A DNA stretch of 37,524 bases from JBFMFR01 sp040752025. GTDB taxonomy: Bacteria; Chloroflexota; Anaerolineae; Anaerolineales; UBA4823. The notes below the pieces were generated by a model, which was not told where the DNA came from, ran no database searches, and was given only the letters and a program-made list of their open reading frames with translations. The stretch covers positions 1 to 37,524 of the forward strand of contig JBFMFR010000065.1 of assembly GCA_040752025.1 (NCBI GenBank), read 5' to 3'. Below are positions 16,843 through 25,500 of the stretch, piece after piece; positions within the stretch are counted from its first letter, which is position 1; every line of letters starts with the position of its first letter. Made by a program: the position numbers and the translations under genes.

Positions 16843-16900
16843 CCTCCGTTGACCGCCGCCCTCCCCAAAATTCGTTTATTCGTTTTATATTCGTTGATCT

Positions 16901-17162
16901 TTTTGGCGCACCAGCGCCGGGTTTCAACCCGAGCGGCCAAATCCCGAATCGCTCCATGTTCCCCCAGCTTATTAAAAAATCCGCGCTCATCTGCGCAAAT
17001 CCGCCTCCCCCTCATTCCACATCCCCTCGTAGGGGCGCACCGCGTGCGCCCGGTCCACCACACTCCGCCTTCTCCGTGTTGAATCCTCTGCAGGAAACTG
17101 CATCCCACAAAAAAGAATCTGCGTTTCATCTGCGAAAATCTGCGTCCCATAAAAACGAATCC
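16901..17162. repeat. Duplicated intergenic block, copy 1, with a GTAG-hairpin element
   Basis: This block is nearly identical to 20046-20318. Shared landmarks in order are GGGTTTCAACCCGAGCGGCC, CAGCTTATTAAAAAATCCGC, CCCCTCGTAGGGGCGCAC, TTCTCCGTGTTGAATCC and AATCTGCGTTTCATCTGCG. Inside it, GTAG (17029-17032) is followed by a perfect hairpin GGGCGCAC-CGC-GTGCGCCC (17033-17051), the architecture of REP elements recognised by RAYT transposases. No coding function is apparent. Confidence 0.8.
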
Positions 17163-17218
17163 ACACCCATTCCACAAATCCGTGTCCCAATTTTCACCTG
17201 AGTAGCCCACCCGCTTCA

Positions 17219-17227
17219 TGCTACAAT
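17219..17227 (+). promoter_or_regulatory. Extended -10 promoter of the DUF3160 lipoprotein gene
   Basis: TGCTACAAT is an extended -10 element about 62 bases before the start codon at 17290. It has the same form as the TGCTATAAT before the acs operon. No clear -35 is seen. Confidence 0.4.
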
Positions 17228-17289
17228 TACCACACCCTTCCTCTCCCATTTAGCGCCGCTGCTCACACACCAGATTGTCGAGGTGTCAT

Positions 17290-19842
17290 ATGAAACTCAA
17301 CCGCTTGACCCTGTGGCTTGTACTGACCGCCCTGGTATTCACCAGCGCCTGCCGCCCGGCCGTCCCATCGCCATCCACGCCCGCAGCCTCATCCACAACC
17401 TCACCGGCCTCCACCTCGAAACCCACCACACCCACCCCAACAGAGCTAGAGAAGCCGCGCCTCACCCAACCGGCTGCCCCCACCCCCCTCGCCGGGCTGC
17501 AGCCCTTCCCGCCAGGCGACGCCTTGCTCGCCGCGCCGCCTGCCCTCCAGGCCTGGCAGCCCGGCGGAGACTACGCCGGCTTGGACTACACCCTGCCCGT
17601 AGACATCGCCCAGGTCTACAACCCGCAGGTCGTTTCCGCTTTGACCCCCGCCCAGCAGGCCTACCTGGCCGACAACGGCTTCGTCGTCATCCACAGCCAG
17701 GAAGAACAATTCAACGACATCCGCGAGAACGTCCCCATCCGCTACGGCCAGCCCTACTACCTGACCACCGACGCCGCCTATCACGCCCTGCACATTTCCT
17801 TCGACGAGATGCTCAAAGCCCTGGAAGCCCAGTACCTGTCCGGGGAGATGTCCCGCCTCATCCAGGCCACCTTGGATGAAGTCCTGGCCTACCAGTCGCA
17901 GGCCCAGGGCACAGCCATACAGGCGGATGCCCGCCTCGCTGCCGCCTACCTGGCCGTTGCCGTGAAACTCTTCAACCCCCAGGCAGAGCTGCCCCCGGAC
18001 CTGGAGCCCTTGGTCCAGCCTCAGCTCGCTCAGGTCATGGCCGCCAGCGGGCGCGCCCCATCGGTCCTGATCCCCGCCTTCGAAGATGACTACGGCGCTT
18101 ACAAGCCGGTTGGGCACTACGCCGGCCCCGCCGTTTTGGAAAACTACTTTCGCGGCATGACCTGGCTGGGGAGAGTGCATTTCTTACTCGGGAAAGGCAA
18201 GGAAGGGCAGCCCCCCTCCCGCGCTCCGCTCATCGTCACCCTGGCCCTGCGCCGCGCCCAGGTAGGCGACCGTTCTGCCGCCCAGGCCTGGGCCGGTGTG
18301 CATGCTATGCTCACCTTCGTTGTCGGCCCCAGCGATGACCCCGGCCCGCCGGAATACGCCGCCCTGATGGACCAGGTCTATGGGCGCAGCCTGGAATTCG
18401 CTGAACTGGCAGACGAGGCCAGGTGGCAGCAGTTCTTGCAATCTGGCGATCAGCTTCCTGCGCCGCAGATCAACTCAACCTTCGTCGACTTTCTCCGCCA
18501 GCTCGATACACAAAAAGGCTGGCGTTTCATGGGCCAGCGCTTCACCCCAGACGGGCTGATCTTTCAGCAGTTGATCTATGATGCCGTTGGCACGTACGAA
18601 AACAGGCGCCACTTCCCCCTCGGCCTGGATATCTTCGCCGTGTTGGGTTCCCCCCTGGCCCTGGACCTGCTCGACGAAGCCGGTGAGACGCAGTACGCCC
18701 ATTACCCGGAACAGATGGAAAAACTTCGGCAGTCCGCCCAGGCGCAGCCCGCCGCTCAGTGGCTGGACACCTTCTACACCTCCTGGCTGTACGCCTTCTT
18801 CGCCCAGGTCGAGCCCAAAAACACCCGCTTTCCCGCTTATATGCGTTCCACCAATTGGGGCTACAAAGAGTTGAACAGCGCCCTGGGGAGCTGGGCGGAG
18901 CTCAAACACGACACCGCCCTCTACGCCAAAATGCCCGAGGCGGCGGGTGGCGGCGGACCGCCGATGTCCGGCCCCGCGCCCGCCTACGTCGAGCCCCTTC
19001 CCGACGTATTCTACCGGCTGGGCTGCGCTGCCAAAACCCTATCCACCTATCTCCAGTCCCTCATGGATCGCCCGGATGTCCACTTTGGCCCGCCTCCGCC
19101 AGGGGATTACCTCTATGACGGATTATATGGGCATGTCAGAGGGCTGGATGAATTGGGCGATCGCTTCACCCAGTTAGGCGACCTGGCCGCCAGGGAAATC
19201 GCCGGGCAGCCCCTCAGCCCCGATGACTATGATCTCATTCAAGGATGCATGGGGGCGGTGGAATGTTTCGTCTTCAGGGGGCACACACCGTATGGAGAAA
19301 ACGTGCTCGAGTTGCCCGATGTCCCCGTCATCGCCGCCGTTTCCGGTTCAGAACAAGAGGTATTGGAAGTAGCCGTCGGAAAAGTCGACCGCATCTACGT
19401 GGTTGTGCCCCTGGAGGGCCGCTTGCAAATTGCCCAGGGCGGCGTATTCTCGTATTACGAGTTGATCCAGCCGCGTTCCGACCGCTTGACCGACGAACAG
19501 TGGCGCGCCCGCCTGGCAGGCAGCCCGCCGCCCCAGCCCGGCTGGATCAGCCGCTTCGTCCTCGCTGGCGGGGAGCCCGTCGATTACCTCGCTTTCCGGG
19601 TCGATGATGCCTACCGCGTCACCGAAGCCGGCGACAAACTCAATGTCCGCAACGGCCCGGGGCTCTCCTACCCCGTCCTGACCCAGCTCGCCGCCGGCGA
19701 TTACGTCACCATCGTCGAAGGCCCTGTAGTTGCCGATGGCTACACCTGGTGGCGTGTCCAACTGAGTTGGGGCGAATGGCAATCCGGCTGGGTAGTAGAA
19801 AACCAGGAATGGTACCGCCGCTCGACGATATTTTTGGAGTAG
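17290..19842 (+). CDS. DUF3160 lipoprotein with C-terminal SH3 domain
   Basis: An 850-residue exported protein. A signal peptide (LTLWLVLTALVFTSAC) ends at a lipobox-like Cys21, although the -3 residue is Thr rather than Leu. A Pro/Ser/Thr-rich linker (about 22-75) spaces the folded part from the membrane. The large middle region contains the DUF3160 signatures LADNGFVVIHSQEEQFNDI, YLTTDAAYHALHISFDEML and LKHDTALYAKM. The end (about 772-850) is a bacterial SH3 domain: KLNVRNGPGLSYPVL, WWRVQLSWGEWQSGWV. DUF3160 has no established function; SH3b domains usually bind cell-wall material. The ATG at 17290 has GAGGTG upstream. The gene is flanked on both sides by the duplicated block. Confidence 0.82.
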   Translation: MKLNRLTLWLVLTALVFTSACRPAVPSPSTPAASSTTSPASTSKPTTPTPTELEKPRLTQPAAPTPLAGLQPFPPGDALLAAPPALQAWQPGGDYAGLDYTLPVDIAQVYNPQVVSALTPAQQAYLADNGFVVIHSQEEQFNDIRENVPIRYGQPYYLTTDAAYHALHISFDEMLKALEAQYLSGEMSRLIQATLDEVLAYQSQAQGTAIQADARLAAAYLAVAVKLFNPQAELPPDLEPLVQPQLAQVMAASGRAPSVLIPAFEDDYGAYKPVGHYAGPAVLENYFRGMTWLGRVHFLLGKGKEGQPPSRAPLIVTLALRRAQVGDRSAAQAWAGVHAMLTFVVGPSDDPGPPEYAALMDQVYGRSLEFAELADEARWQQFLQSGDQLPAPQINSTFVDFLRQLDTQKGWRFMGQRFTPDGLIFQQLIYDAVGTYENRRHFPLGLDIFAVLGSPLALDLLDEAGETQYAHYPEQMEKLRQSAQAQPAAQWLDTFYTSWLYAFFAQVEPKNTRFPAYMRSTNWGYKELNSALGSWAELKHDTALYAKMPEAAGGGGPPMSGPAPAYVEPLPDVFYRLGCAAKTLSTYLQSLMDRPDVHFGPPPPGDYLYDGLYGHVRGLDELGDRFTQLGDLAAREIAGQPLSPDDYDLIQGCMGAVECFVFRGHTPYGENVLELPDVPVIAAVSGSEQEVLEVAVGKVDRIYVVVPLEGRLQIAQGGVFSYYELIQPRSDRLTDEQWRARLAGSPPPQPGWISRFVLAGGEPVDYLAFRVDDAYRVTEAGDKLNVRNGPGLSYPVLTQLAAGDYVTIVEGPVVADGYTWWRVQLSWGEWQSGWVVENQEWYRRSTIFLE

Positions 19843-19843
19843 C

Positions 19844-19963
19844 GTCCAGGCCGCCTTATCGAAAACCGCCTACCTCATCCTCGCCGCCGTCACCCTCCTC
19901 GGCCTGGCCTTCGCCGCGCGCTGGCTCCTCGCCCTCGCCGGATGGATCACCAGCCTCCTCTAG
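19844..19963 (+). other. Startless hydrophobic reading frame after the DUF3160 gene
   Basis: Directly after the lipoprotein stop, the +1 frame reads VQAALSKTAYLILAAVTLLG, continues LAFAARWLLALAGWITSLL and ends with TAG. It looks like one or two membrane helices. There is no ATG, GTG or TTG start in frame. The frame is open back through the end of the lipoprotein gene, where a run of T (ATATTTTTGG) could allow a shift. It may be a decayed small membrane gene, a frameshift product or chance. Confidence 0.3.
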
Positions 19964-20028
19964 ACCCCCCTCGCCCCATTCCCCGCATAAGCCAATCTCC
20001 CTCCCTCCACATCCGCGTCACCCCAGCG

Positions 20029-20052
20029 AGTCGGCCTGAGGCCGACTTTTTT
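20029..20052 (+). terminator. Intrinsic terminator after the DUF3160 gene
   Basis: AGTCGGCC-TGA-GGCCGACT (20029-20047) is a perfect 8-bp stem with a 3-base loop, followed by TTTTT. This is a strong rho-independent terminator for the plus-strand lipoprotein transcript, directly at the edge of the duplicated block. Confidence 0.8.
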
Positions 20053-20318
20053 CGCATACCAGCACCGGGTTTCAACCCGAGCGGCCAAATCCCGAATCGC
20101 TCCATGTTCCCCCAGCTTATTAAAAAATCCGCGCTCATCTGCGCAAACCCGCCTCCCATTTATTCCCCTCATTCCACATCCCCTCGTAGGGGCGCACGGC
20201 GTGCGCCCGGTCCACCACACTCCGCCTTCTCCGTGTTGAATCCTCTGCAGGAAACTGCATCCCACAAAAAAGAATCTGCGTTTCATCTGCGAAAATCTGC
20301 GTCCCATAAAAAGAATCC
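20046..20318. repeat. Duplicated intergenic block, copy 2, with a GTAG-hairpin element
   Basis: Same block as 16901-17162 in the same orientation, about 3.1 kb apart. It differs by scattered substitutions and a short insertion (CCATTTATT-like) near 20157-20165. GTAG at 20186-20189 precedes a perfect hairpin GGGCGCAC-GGC-GTGCGCCC (20190-20208); the loop differs from copy 1 while the stem is conserved. The two copies bracket the DUF3160 gene. Confidence 0.8.
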
Positions 20319-20362
20319 GTGCCAATCCGGTCAATCCATGTCCAAATTTTTTACTCAGAAAA

Positions 20363-20412
20363 CTCCGCCTTCTCCGTGGTTCTTCTCCGCTTCTCCGTGT
20401 TGAATCCTCTGC
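20363..20412. repeat. CACGGAG-family repeat
   Basis: TCCGCCTTCTCCGTGGTTC is followed by TTCTCCGCTTCTCCGTGTTG and AATCCTCTGC, repeating a phrase found in both duplicated blocks (around 17063-17091 and 20220-20249). On the minus strand it reads as tandem CACGGAGAA units, a repeat type scattered in intergenic DNA of many phyla. Confidence 0.55.
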
Positions 20413-20462
20413 CAAAATCCCCCGTTCCGATTACAATAGTCGCCATCACCAGGAGGTCAGCC

Positions 20463-21761
20463 ATGCCACCCATAACCATCCATCGTCAGCGGATCGAGGA
20501 ACCCATGAACAAAGCCATTGCCACGGTGATCGCGTCCCTGCTCCTCCTGGGGGTCTACGCCTGTAACGCCGCCCCGCACACTTCCGGCGAACCGCCCGCC
20601 ATCCCAACCTCCGCCAGCCCGTTCACGCCCCTTCCACCCCCCTCCGCCTCTTCAACCATTACGCTGACGCCCTCCCCCACCCGCACCGGGACTTCCACCG
20701 CCACCGCCACAGCCACGCCCACCCCCAGCCGCACCTTGAAACCGGGTGAAACCTACATGATTGCCACAGCTCACGCGATGGTAAAGACCCATGATTATTG
20801 GATGCTAACCGAAGTCCCCTCCACCCTCCAGGCCCGGCAGGTGCACTGCAAAGACGGCTTTGTCCTGGAACTAAAGCTGGATATATTGCGCCAGTCCAGT
20901 GACCAATGGACGCTGTTTACCTGTTCTCCGGAACTGGAAGACAGCAGCTCGTGGCGGACGCCCGGCGCCGTCGATTTCGGCACGCGCTACACCCAGGTGA
21001 CCAGGAACGATCTATCCCAGACCTGGATCATTCGACACGGCGATTACCACGGCCTGGTCATCGATCGCCCAGATGCCTTGCTCTATCCCTATCGCTGGAC
21101 CCGGGATGGTAAGTACGTGTATCTTTATCCCGGCTTCTATCCCGGTCCAGATGGTTTCGCTACATCCGCATATTTTGTGAATTTTGACGCCTACCAGGTG
21201 TTGTACCGTCTAAATTTAGAAACGGGTGACCTCGAAAAAATATTGCCGCGCCGCGATGGCGTTTATTACGCCCTTTCCCTCTCACCCGATGACCAGTTCC
21301 TGATCTACACAGATACGAGCGAGCCAGGCCTCCTGCACGTTCTCAACATGCTCGACGGCAGCGCCCGGCACATCACCCTGGATGCCGGAGCGTTCGTCAC
21401 CGGGCGTTTCGCCTGGAGATCGGACAGCGCCAAAGTAGTCTTTGCCTCCGGCTACGAAAAAGTCGGCGACGATTGGAACGATAACGTATCCGCCGCCTCC
21501 ATTTACGCCCTGAGCGTCAAAACCATGCACGCCCAGCTCATCTTGTCGAAAGACCCTCGCATCCTCGTCCCCGATTTTGAATGTAAGCCTCTTTCTGGCT
21601 GTTCAGCGTGGTTGGATGAGAATACGATATATTTGTACCCGCTGAGCAGCGAATTTGCCTGCTCAGATGCTCGCTTCACTCTCAATATCCAAACCGGCTA
21701 CCTCGCCGCCCTCCCCACTTCCACGCCCCAGCCGGAAACGACTTCCACACCCCAGCCATAA
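20463..21761 (+). CDS. Lipoprotein with Thr/Pro linker and predicted beta-propeller
   Basis: A 432-residue exported protein. The signal sequence (NKAIATVIASLLLLGVYAC) ends at Cys34, a lipobox-like VYAC. A Thr/Ser/Pro-rich linker follows (TSTATATATPTPSRT). The remainder has repeated beta-strand phrases such as YPYRWTRDGKYVYLYPGF, ALSLSPDDQFLIYTDTSEPG, FAWRSDSAKVVFASG and WLDENTIYLYPLSSEF, typical of TolB/WD40-like propeller lipoproteins of Chloroflexota. Function is unknown; ligand or wall binding at the cell surface is plausible. The ATG at 20463 has AGGAGGT upstream; an ATG at 20505 (with GAGG) is an alternative that gives a tidier signal peptide. TACAAT at 20432-20437 could be its -10. Confidence 0.75.
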   Translation: MPPITIHRQRIEEPMNKAIATVIASLLLLGVYACNAAPHTSGEPPAIPTSASPFTPLPPPSASSTITLTPSPTRTGTSTATATATPTPSRTLKPGETYMIATAHAMVKTHDYWMLTEVPSTLQARQVHCKDGFVLELKLDILRQSSDQWTLFTCSPELEDSSSWRTPGAVDFGTRYTQVTRNDLSQTWIIRHGDYHGLVIDRPDALLYPYRWTRDGKYVYLYPGFYPGPDGFATSAYFVNFDAYQVLYRLNLETGDLEKILPRRDGVYYALSLSPDDQFLIYTDTSEPGLLHVLNMLDGSARHITLDAGAFVTGRFAWRSDSAKVVFASGYEKVGDDWNDNVSAASIYALSVKTMHAQLILSKDPRILVPDFECKPLSGCSAWLDENTIYLYPLSSEFACSDARFTLNIQTGYLAALPTSTPQPETTSTPQP

Positions 21762-21823
21762 GAATTGCCTGCCCATCACCCGTTCAATCCACTTCCAAAT
21801 CAGAAAACAAAAGAAAAATCTTG

Positions 21824-22123
21824 CTACCGGGCAACTTTATCAGTAAAAAAAGAAATAGAGCTTGTAAGCTCATCAATTACCGCTCCAAAAGCCTGTAACG
21901 GTGTAGTTTCGATCAAATTACGAAGCTGGTTTAGCCGAGGCTGATCGCTGGTAGCCAATTTCTGTCTTATAGCATCTTCCCAGGCATAGAAGTAATCCAG
22001 GGCGTCGTTATATTTCGAGAAATGACTCGGCTGTGGCGAGCGACCGTCCCCAAGCTCAGTCAGACTGCCAACAATACAGATCAGTTCAGCAGCCATATTT
22101 TCTGCCGATGGAGTGTTTTCCAT
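21824..22123 (-). CDS. Small hypothetical protein at the end of the potassium operon
   Basis: A 99-residue soluble protein starting MENTPSAENMAAELICIVGS. It has no recognised domain and is predicted to be mostly helical, with a central FYAWEDAIRQKL. The ATG has GGAGAG upstream and lies 12 bp after the KimA-like gene, so it is probably cotranscribed. It converges with the lipoprotein gene ending at 21761. It may be an accessory or regulatory partner of the transporter, but nothing in the sequence proves this. Confidence 0.6.
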   Translation of the reverse strand: MENTPSAENMAAELICIVGSLTELGDGRSPQPSHFSKYNDALDYFYAWEDAIRQKLATSDQPRLNQLRNLIETTPLQAFGAVIDELTSSISFFTDKVAR

Positions 22124-22135
22124 AGTCTCTCCGGG

Positions 22136-24049
22136 TCAAATCTTCGAGTCGATGTGAATCGGCACATCGATAATAACGATATCCTTGTGCTTTCGCAGCT
22201 TGTCTCGCAAGCGTGCAGCGCTCTGGTTGTGCAAGAACAGGCCAATCCCGTAAGTGGGCACAAAGGCCGGCACGACCACTGTGGTTAGCTGGTCGGGAAA
22301 TTCTTCGTGATTGACGCGTTCGATGTAGGCTACAACGGGCGTCAGGATATCGCGATAATCATAATCGACAGTGATCAGACTAATGCCTTCCGTAATATTC
22401 GGGAAACGCTGCCAACGCTGCAGCAATCGCTCTTTCATTTCAGGAGAGGTAGTCACACACAAGGCGCGAACATCTTGAGAAAGCCTGCGCGCGTACATCA
22501 AAGCCCGCAAGGTCCCCCGGTGCACATCCGCGATTGGCACGATCACTACATCCGCCACTTCGGATAATTCTTCAGCTTTCAGCCCACGGGTGCTCAGGGC
22601 AAGCGAGACGCGTTCGTAATGCTGGTGGATCAGGTAAAACATAGTGATCAGCAACGGGATAACCAGCAGCACAATCCAGGCCCCCTCGCGGAACTTGGTG
22701 GTAGCCAGGATGATGAACACCACGAAAGTGACAACCGCGCCCACTGCGTTCAGAACCCGTTTCCAACGCGCGTTGCTCTCGAAATGGATTTCCGTCACCT
22801 GAGTACGCAACGTTTGGCCGGGTTTCAAGTGCGCAATCCGCCCCATCAGGCGGAACATGCCGGTTTGTGAGATGCTAAAGCTGAGCATAACCCCCAGGGC
22901 ATACAGCGGCAGCATGGCAATTTCATCCGCCTGAAACAGGACCACGATCAAGACTGCGAGCAGGGCAAGTACGCCAATGCCCGAGCTAAACACCAGCCGG
23001 TCCCCACGGTTTTGCATCCAACGTGGCATGAAATTGTCCCAGGCCAGGAAAGAACTCAAGCGCGGGAAATCTTGATAAGCGGTGTTTGCTGCCAGGAATA
23101 AGATCATGGCTGTGAAGAACTGCACCCAATAATACAGCCAGTTACCGCCGGTCACCCGGCGGGTCATCTGTGAGAGAACGCTTTCGGTTTCCTTAGGGAT
23201 CAGGTTGATGTGCGTCGACAAGAACGTAATGCCCACAAACAAGAACATAGCCATGAATCCCATCGCCACCATGGTCTTGGCGGCATTCTTGGACTCAGGC
23301 GGCTTGAAGGCCTGGATGCCATTGCTGATCGCTTCGATGCCCGTCAAAGCTGTGCACCCGCCAGCAAAGGCGCGCAGCAGCAGCCAGACATACGCAAAAC
23401 CGGTTACCGAAATGACCGCCTCTACTTTTTCGCTCTCGAGCAGGATAGGCGCAGCCCCAAACAGGCCATAATAACGCGCCAAACCGGACAGGATGACCAA
23501 CGATACCCCGCCAACGAAAGCATAAGTAGGCACAGCAAAGATTGTGCCGCTCTCCCGCACCCCGCGCAGATTGATCCAGGTGATCAGGACAATGGCCGTA
23601 ATTGCCATCGGGACTCGAAATTCGAAGGTTTCTGGAAAAGCAGAGGTAACCGCCCGCACTCCCGCTGAGACCGAGACCGAGACGGTCAAAATATAGTCTG
23701 TCAGCAAAGCCGCGGCTGCCAGCAAGGATGGGAACCTGCCCAGGTTATCCTTGGCGACTGTGTACGCTCCGCCTCCATCTGGATAGTGCAAAATCGTCTG
23801 AATATAACTAAAGATCACCAACAATACCAATAACGCTACGCCCAACCCAAGCGGCGTGGTCAACCTGAGCGCCTGGCTGCCCATCAACACCAATACACTC
23901 ATGATCGCTTCGGTAGCATAAGCGTTGCTGCTGATTGGGTCAGAAGCAAATACGGCAAGAGCACGCACCTTGTCCAGGCGTTCGTGCACATCCCGGCTGG
24001 TGGGGAACGGTTCGCCGATCAGGACTTGTTTGAGATTTGAAAAATCCAT
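22136..24049 (-). CDS. KimA-like potassium importer (APC superfamily)
   Basis: A 637-residue membrane protein with about 12 helices and a cytoplasmic C-terminal domain. The N-terminus FSNLKQVLIGEPFPTS, the phrase VFASDPISSNAYATEAIM, then YPDGGGAYTVAKDNLG and ALLTDYILTVSVSVSAGVRA align with Bacillus KimA (YdaO), a proton-coupled K+ importer. TALTGIEAISNGIQAF lies mid-protein. The C-terminal part (VVIVPIADVHRGTLRALMYA) is the universal-stress-like domain that binds cyclic di-AMP in KimA. A start at 24049 fits family length, with AAGGG about 12 bases upstream; ATG 24076 or TTG 24106 are alternatives. Two TrkA-type genes precede it, an arrangement also seen in actinobacteria. Confidence 0.82.
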   Translation of the reverse strand: MDFSNLKQVLIGEPFPTSRDVHERLDKVRALAVFASDPISSNAYATEAIMSVLVLMGSQALRLTTPLGLGVALLVLLVIFSYIQTILHYPDGGGAYTVAKDNLGRFPSLLAAAALLTDYILTVSVSVSAGVRAVTSAFPETFEFRVPMAITAIVLITWINLRGVRESGTIFAVPTYAFVGGVSLVILSGLARYYGLFGAAPILLESEKVEAVISVTGFAYVWLLLRAFAGGCTALTGIEAISNGIQAFKPPESKNAAKTMVAMGFMAMFLFVGITFLSTHINLIPKETESVLSQMTRRVTGGNWLYYWVQFFTAMILFLAANTAYQDFPRLSSFLAWDNFMPRWMQNRGDRLVFSSGIGVLALLAVLIVVLFQADEIAMLPLYALGVMLSFSISQTGMFRLMGRIAHLKPGQTLRTQVTEIHFESNARWKRVLNAVGAVVTFVVFIILATTKFREGAWIVLLVIPLLITMFYLIHQHYERVSLALSTRGLKAEELSEVADVVIVPIADVHRGTLRALMYARRLSQDVRALCVTTSPEMKERLLQRWQRFPNITEGISLITVDYDYRDILTPVVAYIERVNHEEFPDQLTTVVVPAFVPTYGIGLFLHNQSAARLRDKLRKHKDIVIIDVPIHIDSKI

Positions 24050-24155
24050 TATTTGTAGACCCTTTTCATCAGTCATTAACTTTACCAAACGCGCATAAAG
24101 AGACAATAAAGAAAACTCTCTAAAGAATAAAAAAAGAATAAAGACCCCCTGTTTT

Positions 24156-24821
24156 CTATCGGGCCATACACAAACTTCGTAGAATCTGTTGGGATGAATT
24201 ATCCACTACCGCCAGAACTTCATCCTCTGCCTGGAATATCATATCCCCGCGTGGAGCTAATATCTTCCCCTGACGAATGACGGCTGCAATTACACAAGTC
24301 CGGGGTAGAGGCAGGTCTTTTAATGGGATTTTTAACATACCAGAACCTGCTGGCAACTTCTCTTCAACCAATGAGTACTCTCCCCGGCGTAGCTTTAGCA
24401 AGGTCATCATATCGCCCATGGACATTTCTTCAACGATCAAATTTGCCAGGATATCCGTTTGATTCAGGCCTACATCTACCCCCATTTCCTTTGTAAACAG
24501 CCAGGCATTTTTAGGGTTGTTAACTCGTGCAATCGTACGTGGTACATTAAATTCAAAGCGCGCCATCGTGGTCACAACCAGATTAGTTTCATCTTCGCCG
24601 GTTACGGCAGCTAAGACATTGGCAAGTTCAATTCCAGCCACCTCTAGAGTAGCAGGGGAACTCCCATCTCCTGAAATGATTGCTTCAGGCGGTAGTTCCA
24701 GTTTCAGCCGGTCGACTGTTTCAGGCCGGATTTCGATTAACTTGACCTGATGCCCTTCGTTTAGCAATTGAAGTGTTAGGTAAGCTCCAGTTTTTCCACC
24801 GCCAACGATAATCACATACAT
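24156..24821 (-). CDS. TrkA/RCK-family potassium transport regulator (second copy)
   Basis: A 221-residue protein. The Rossmann-type TrkA-N domain starts MYVIIVGGGKTGAYLTLQLL, with the acidic end of strand 2 in VKLIEIRPE and GDGSSPATLEVAGI. A TrkA-C domain follows (EYSLVEEKLPAGSGM, DEVLAVVD). Such proteins bind NAD(H), ATP or cyclic di-AMP and gate K+ transporters. The ATG at 24821 has AAGGAGGAG upstream; the frame extending to 24845 overlaps the previous gene and is rejected. The gene begins one base after the other TrkA-like gene ends, so the two are coupled. TrkA-TrkA-APC permease order is also known for mycobacterial ceoB-ceoC-Rv2690c. Confidence 0.87.
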   Translation of the reverse strand: MYVIIVGGGKTGAYLTLQLLNEGHQVKLIEIRPETVDRLKLELPPEAIISGDGSSPATLEVAGIELANVLAAVTGEDETNLVVTTMARFEFNVPRTIARVNNPKNAWLFTKEMGVDVGLNQTDILANLIVEEMSMGDMMTLLKLRRGEYSLVEEKLPAGSGMLKIPLKDLPLPRTCVIAAVIRQGKILAPRGDMIFQAEDEVLAVVDNSSQQILRSLCMAR

Positions 24822-24822
24822 A

Positions 24823-25482
24823 TCAGACTCCTCCTTGCAAACCAAGTAGTTCCTGCAGCCGTTCCATCGATGAAGCCAGAATAATCAGGTGTAAAACATC
24901 CCCGGATTGGAATTCTGTTCCAGTCAGGGGGATAAATGCCTGGCCGCGGCGAGTAATTGCAGCGACACGAATTTCACCAGGAATCGACAGGTGCTTTACC
25001 TGAAGCCCTGTCAGGTGGACTGGGAGGTCAATCCTCAACAGAGAAACTTCTCCGCTGCCGAAAGAATAAGCAGCGTCCATCTCGGAATGGGTTAATAATT
25101 CTGTGATGCGTTCTGCCCCCCAGGTTGTGGATGAGATTGTTATGAGGCCCAGGCGTCCATAGATTTCTGCCCGGCGTGGGTCGTATAAGCGCGCCACGAC
25201 TTTCGGGACGCCAAATATCACGCGTGCAATGCGCGCCCCAATGATATTGGCGTTGTCTGATGAACTGGTAGCTGCAAAGCCATCTGCTTGTTCGATTCCG
25301 GCCTGGAGTAATACATTGCGGTCAAAACCAATTCCCCTTACTTTATGACCCGGAAATTTCGGTCCCAAACGCGCCAGGGCATCTGCTTCCTGATCAACAA
25401 TGGTCACCTGATGGCCTTGGCTGACCAATAGCCAACTCAATTGTTCACCAACACGACCACACCCCATCACAATTACCTTCAT
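24823..25482 (-). CDS. TrkA/RCK-family potassium transport regulator (first copy)
   Basis: A 219-residue protein, MKVIVMGCGRVGEQLSWLLV, with the GxGxxG dinucleotide fold and the acidic VTIVDQEADAL, then GIGFDRNVLLQAGI and ATSSSDNANIIGARIAR. The TrkA-C part includes LLRIDLPVHLTGLQVKHL and GDVLHLIILAS. The ATG at 25482 has GGAGA 6 bases upstream; a GTG at 25494 is also in frame. It is distinct from the downstream copy, so the pair may form a heteromeric ring. It lies 18 bp after the P-type ATPase stop. Confidence 0.87.
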   Translation of the reverse strand: MKVIVMGCGRVGEQLSWLLVSQGHQVTIVDQEADALARLGPKFPGHKVRGIGFDRNVLLQAGIEQADGFAATSSSDNANIIGARIARVIFGVPKVVARLYDPRRAEIYGRLGLITISSTTWGAERITELLTHSEMDAAYSFGSGEVSLLRIDLPVHLTGLQVKHLSIPGEIRVAAITRRGQAFIPLTGTEFQSGDVLHLIILASSMERLQELLGLQGGV

Positions 25483-25500
25483 AAGTATCTCCACAACAAT

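Noticed and set aside
19749..20039. 96-codon plus-strand frame after the DUF3160 gene
   Set aside because: It starts inside the SH3 domain in another frame and becomes Pro/Ser low-complexity; no support as a gene.
24107..24155. Cyclic di-AMP (ydaO-type) riboswitch before the KimA-like gene
   Set aside because: The gap is only about 50-100 bases and A-rich, with none of the multi-stem structure needed. No such riboswitch could be recognised elsewhere in the island either.
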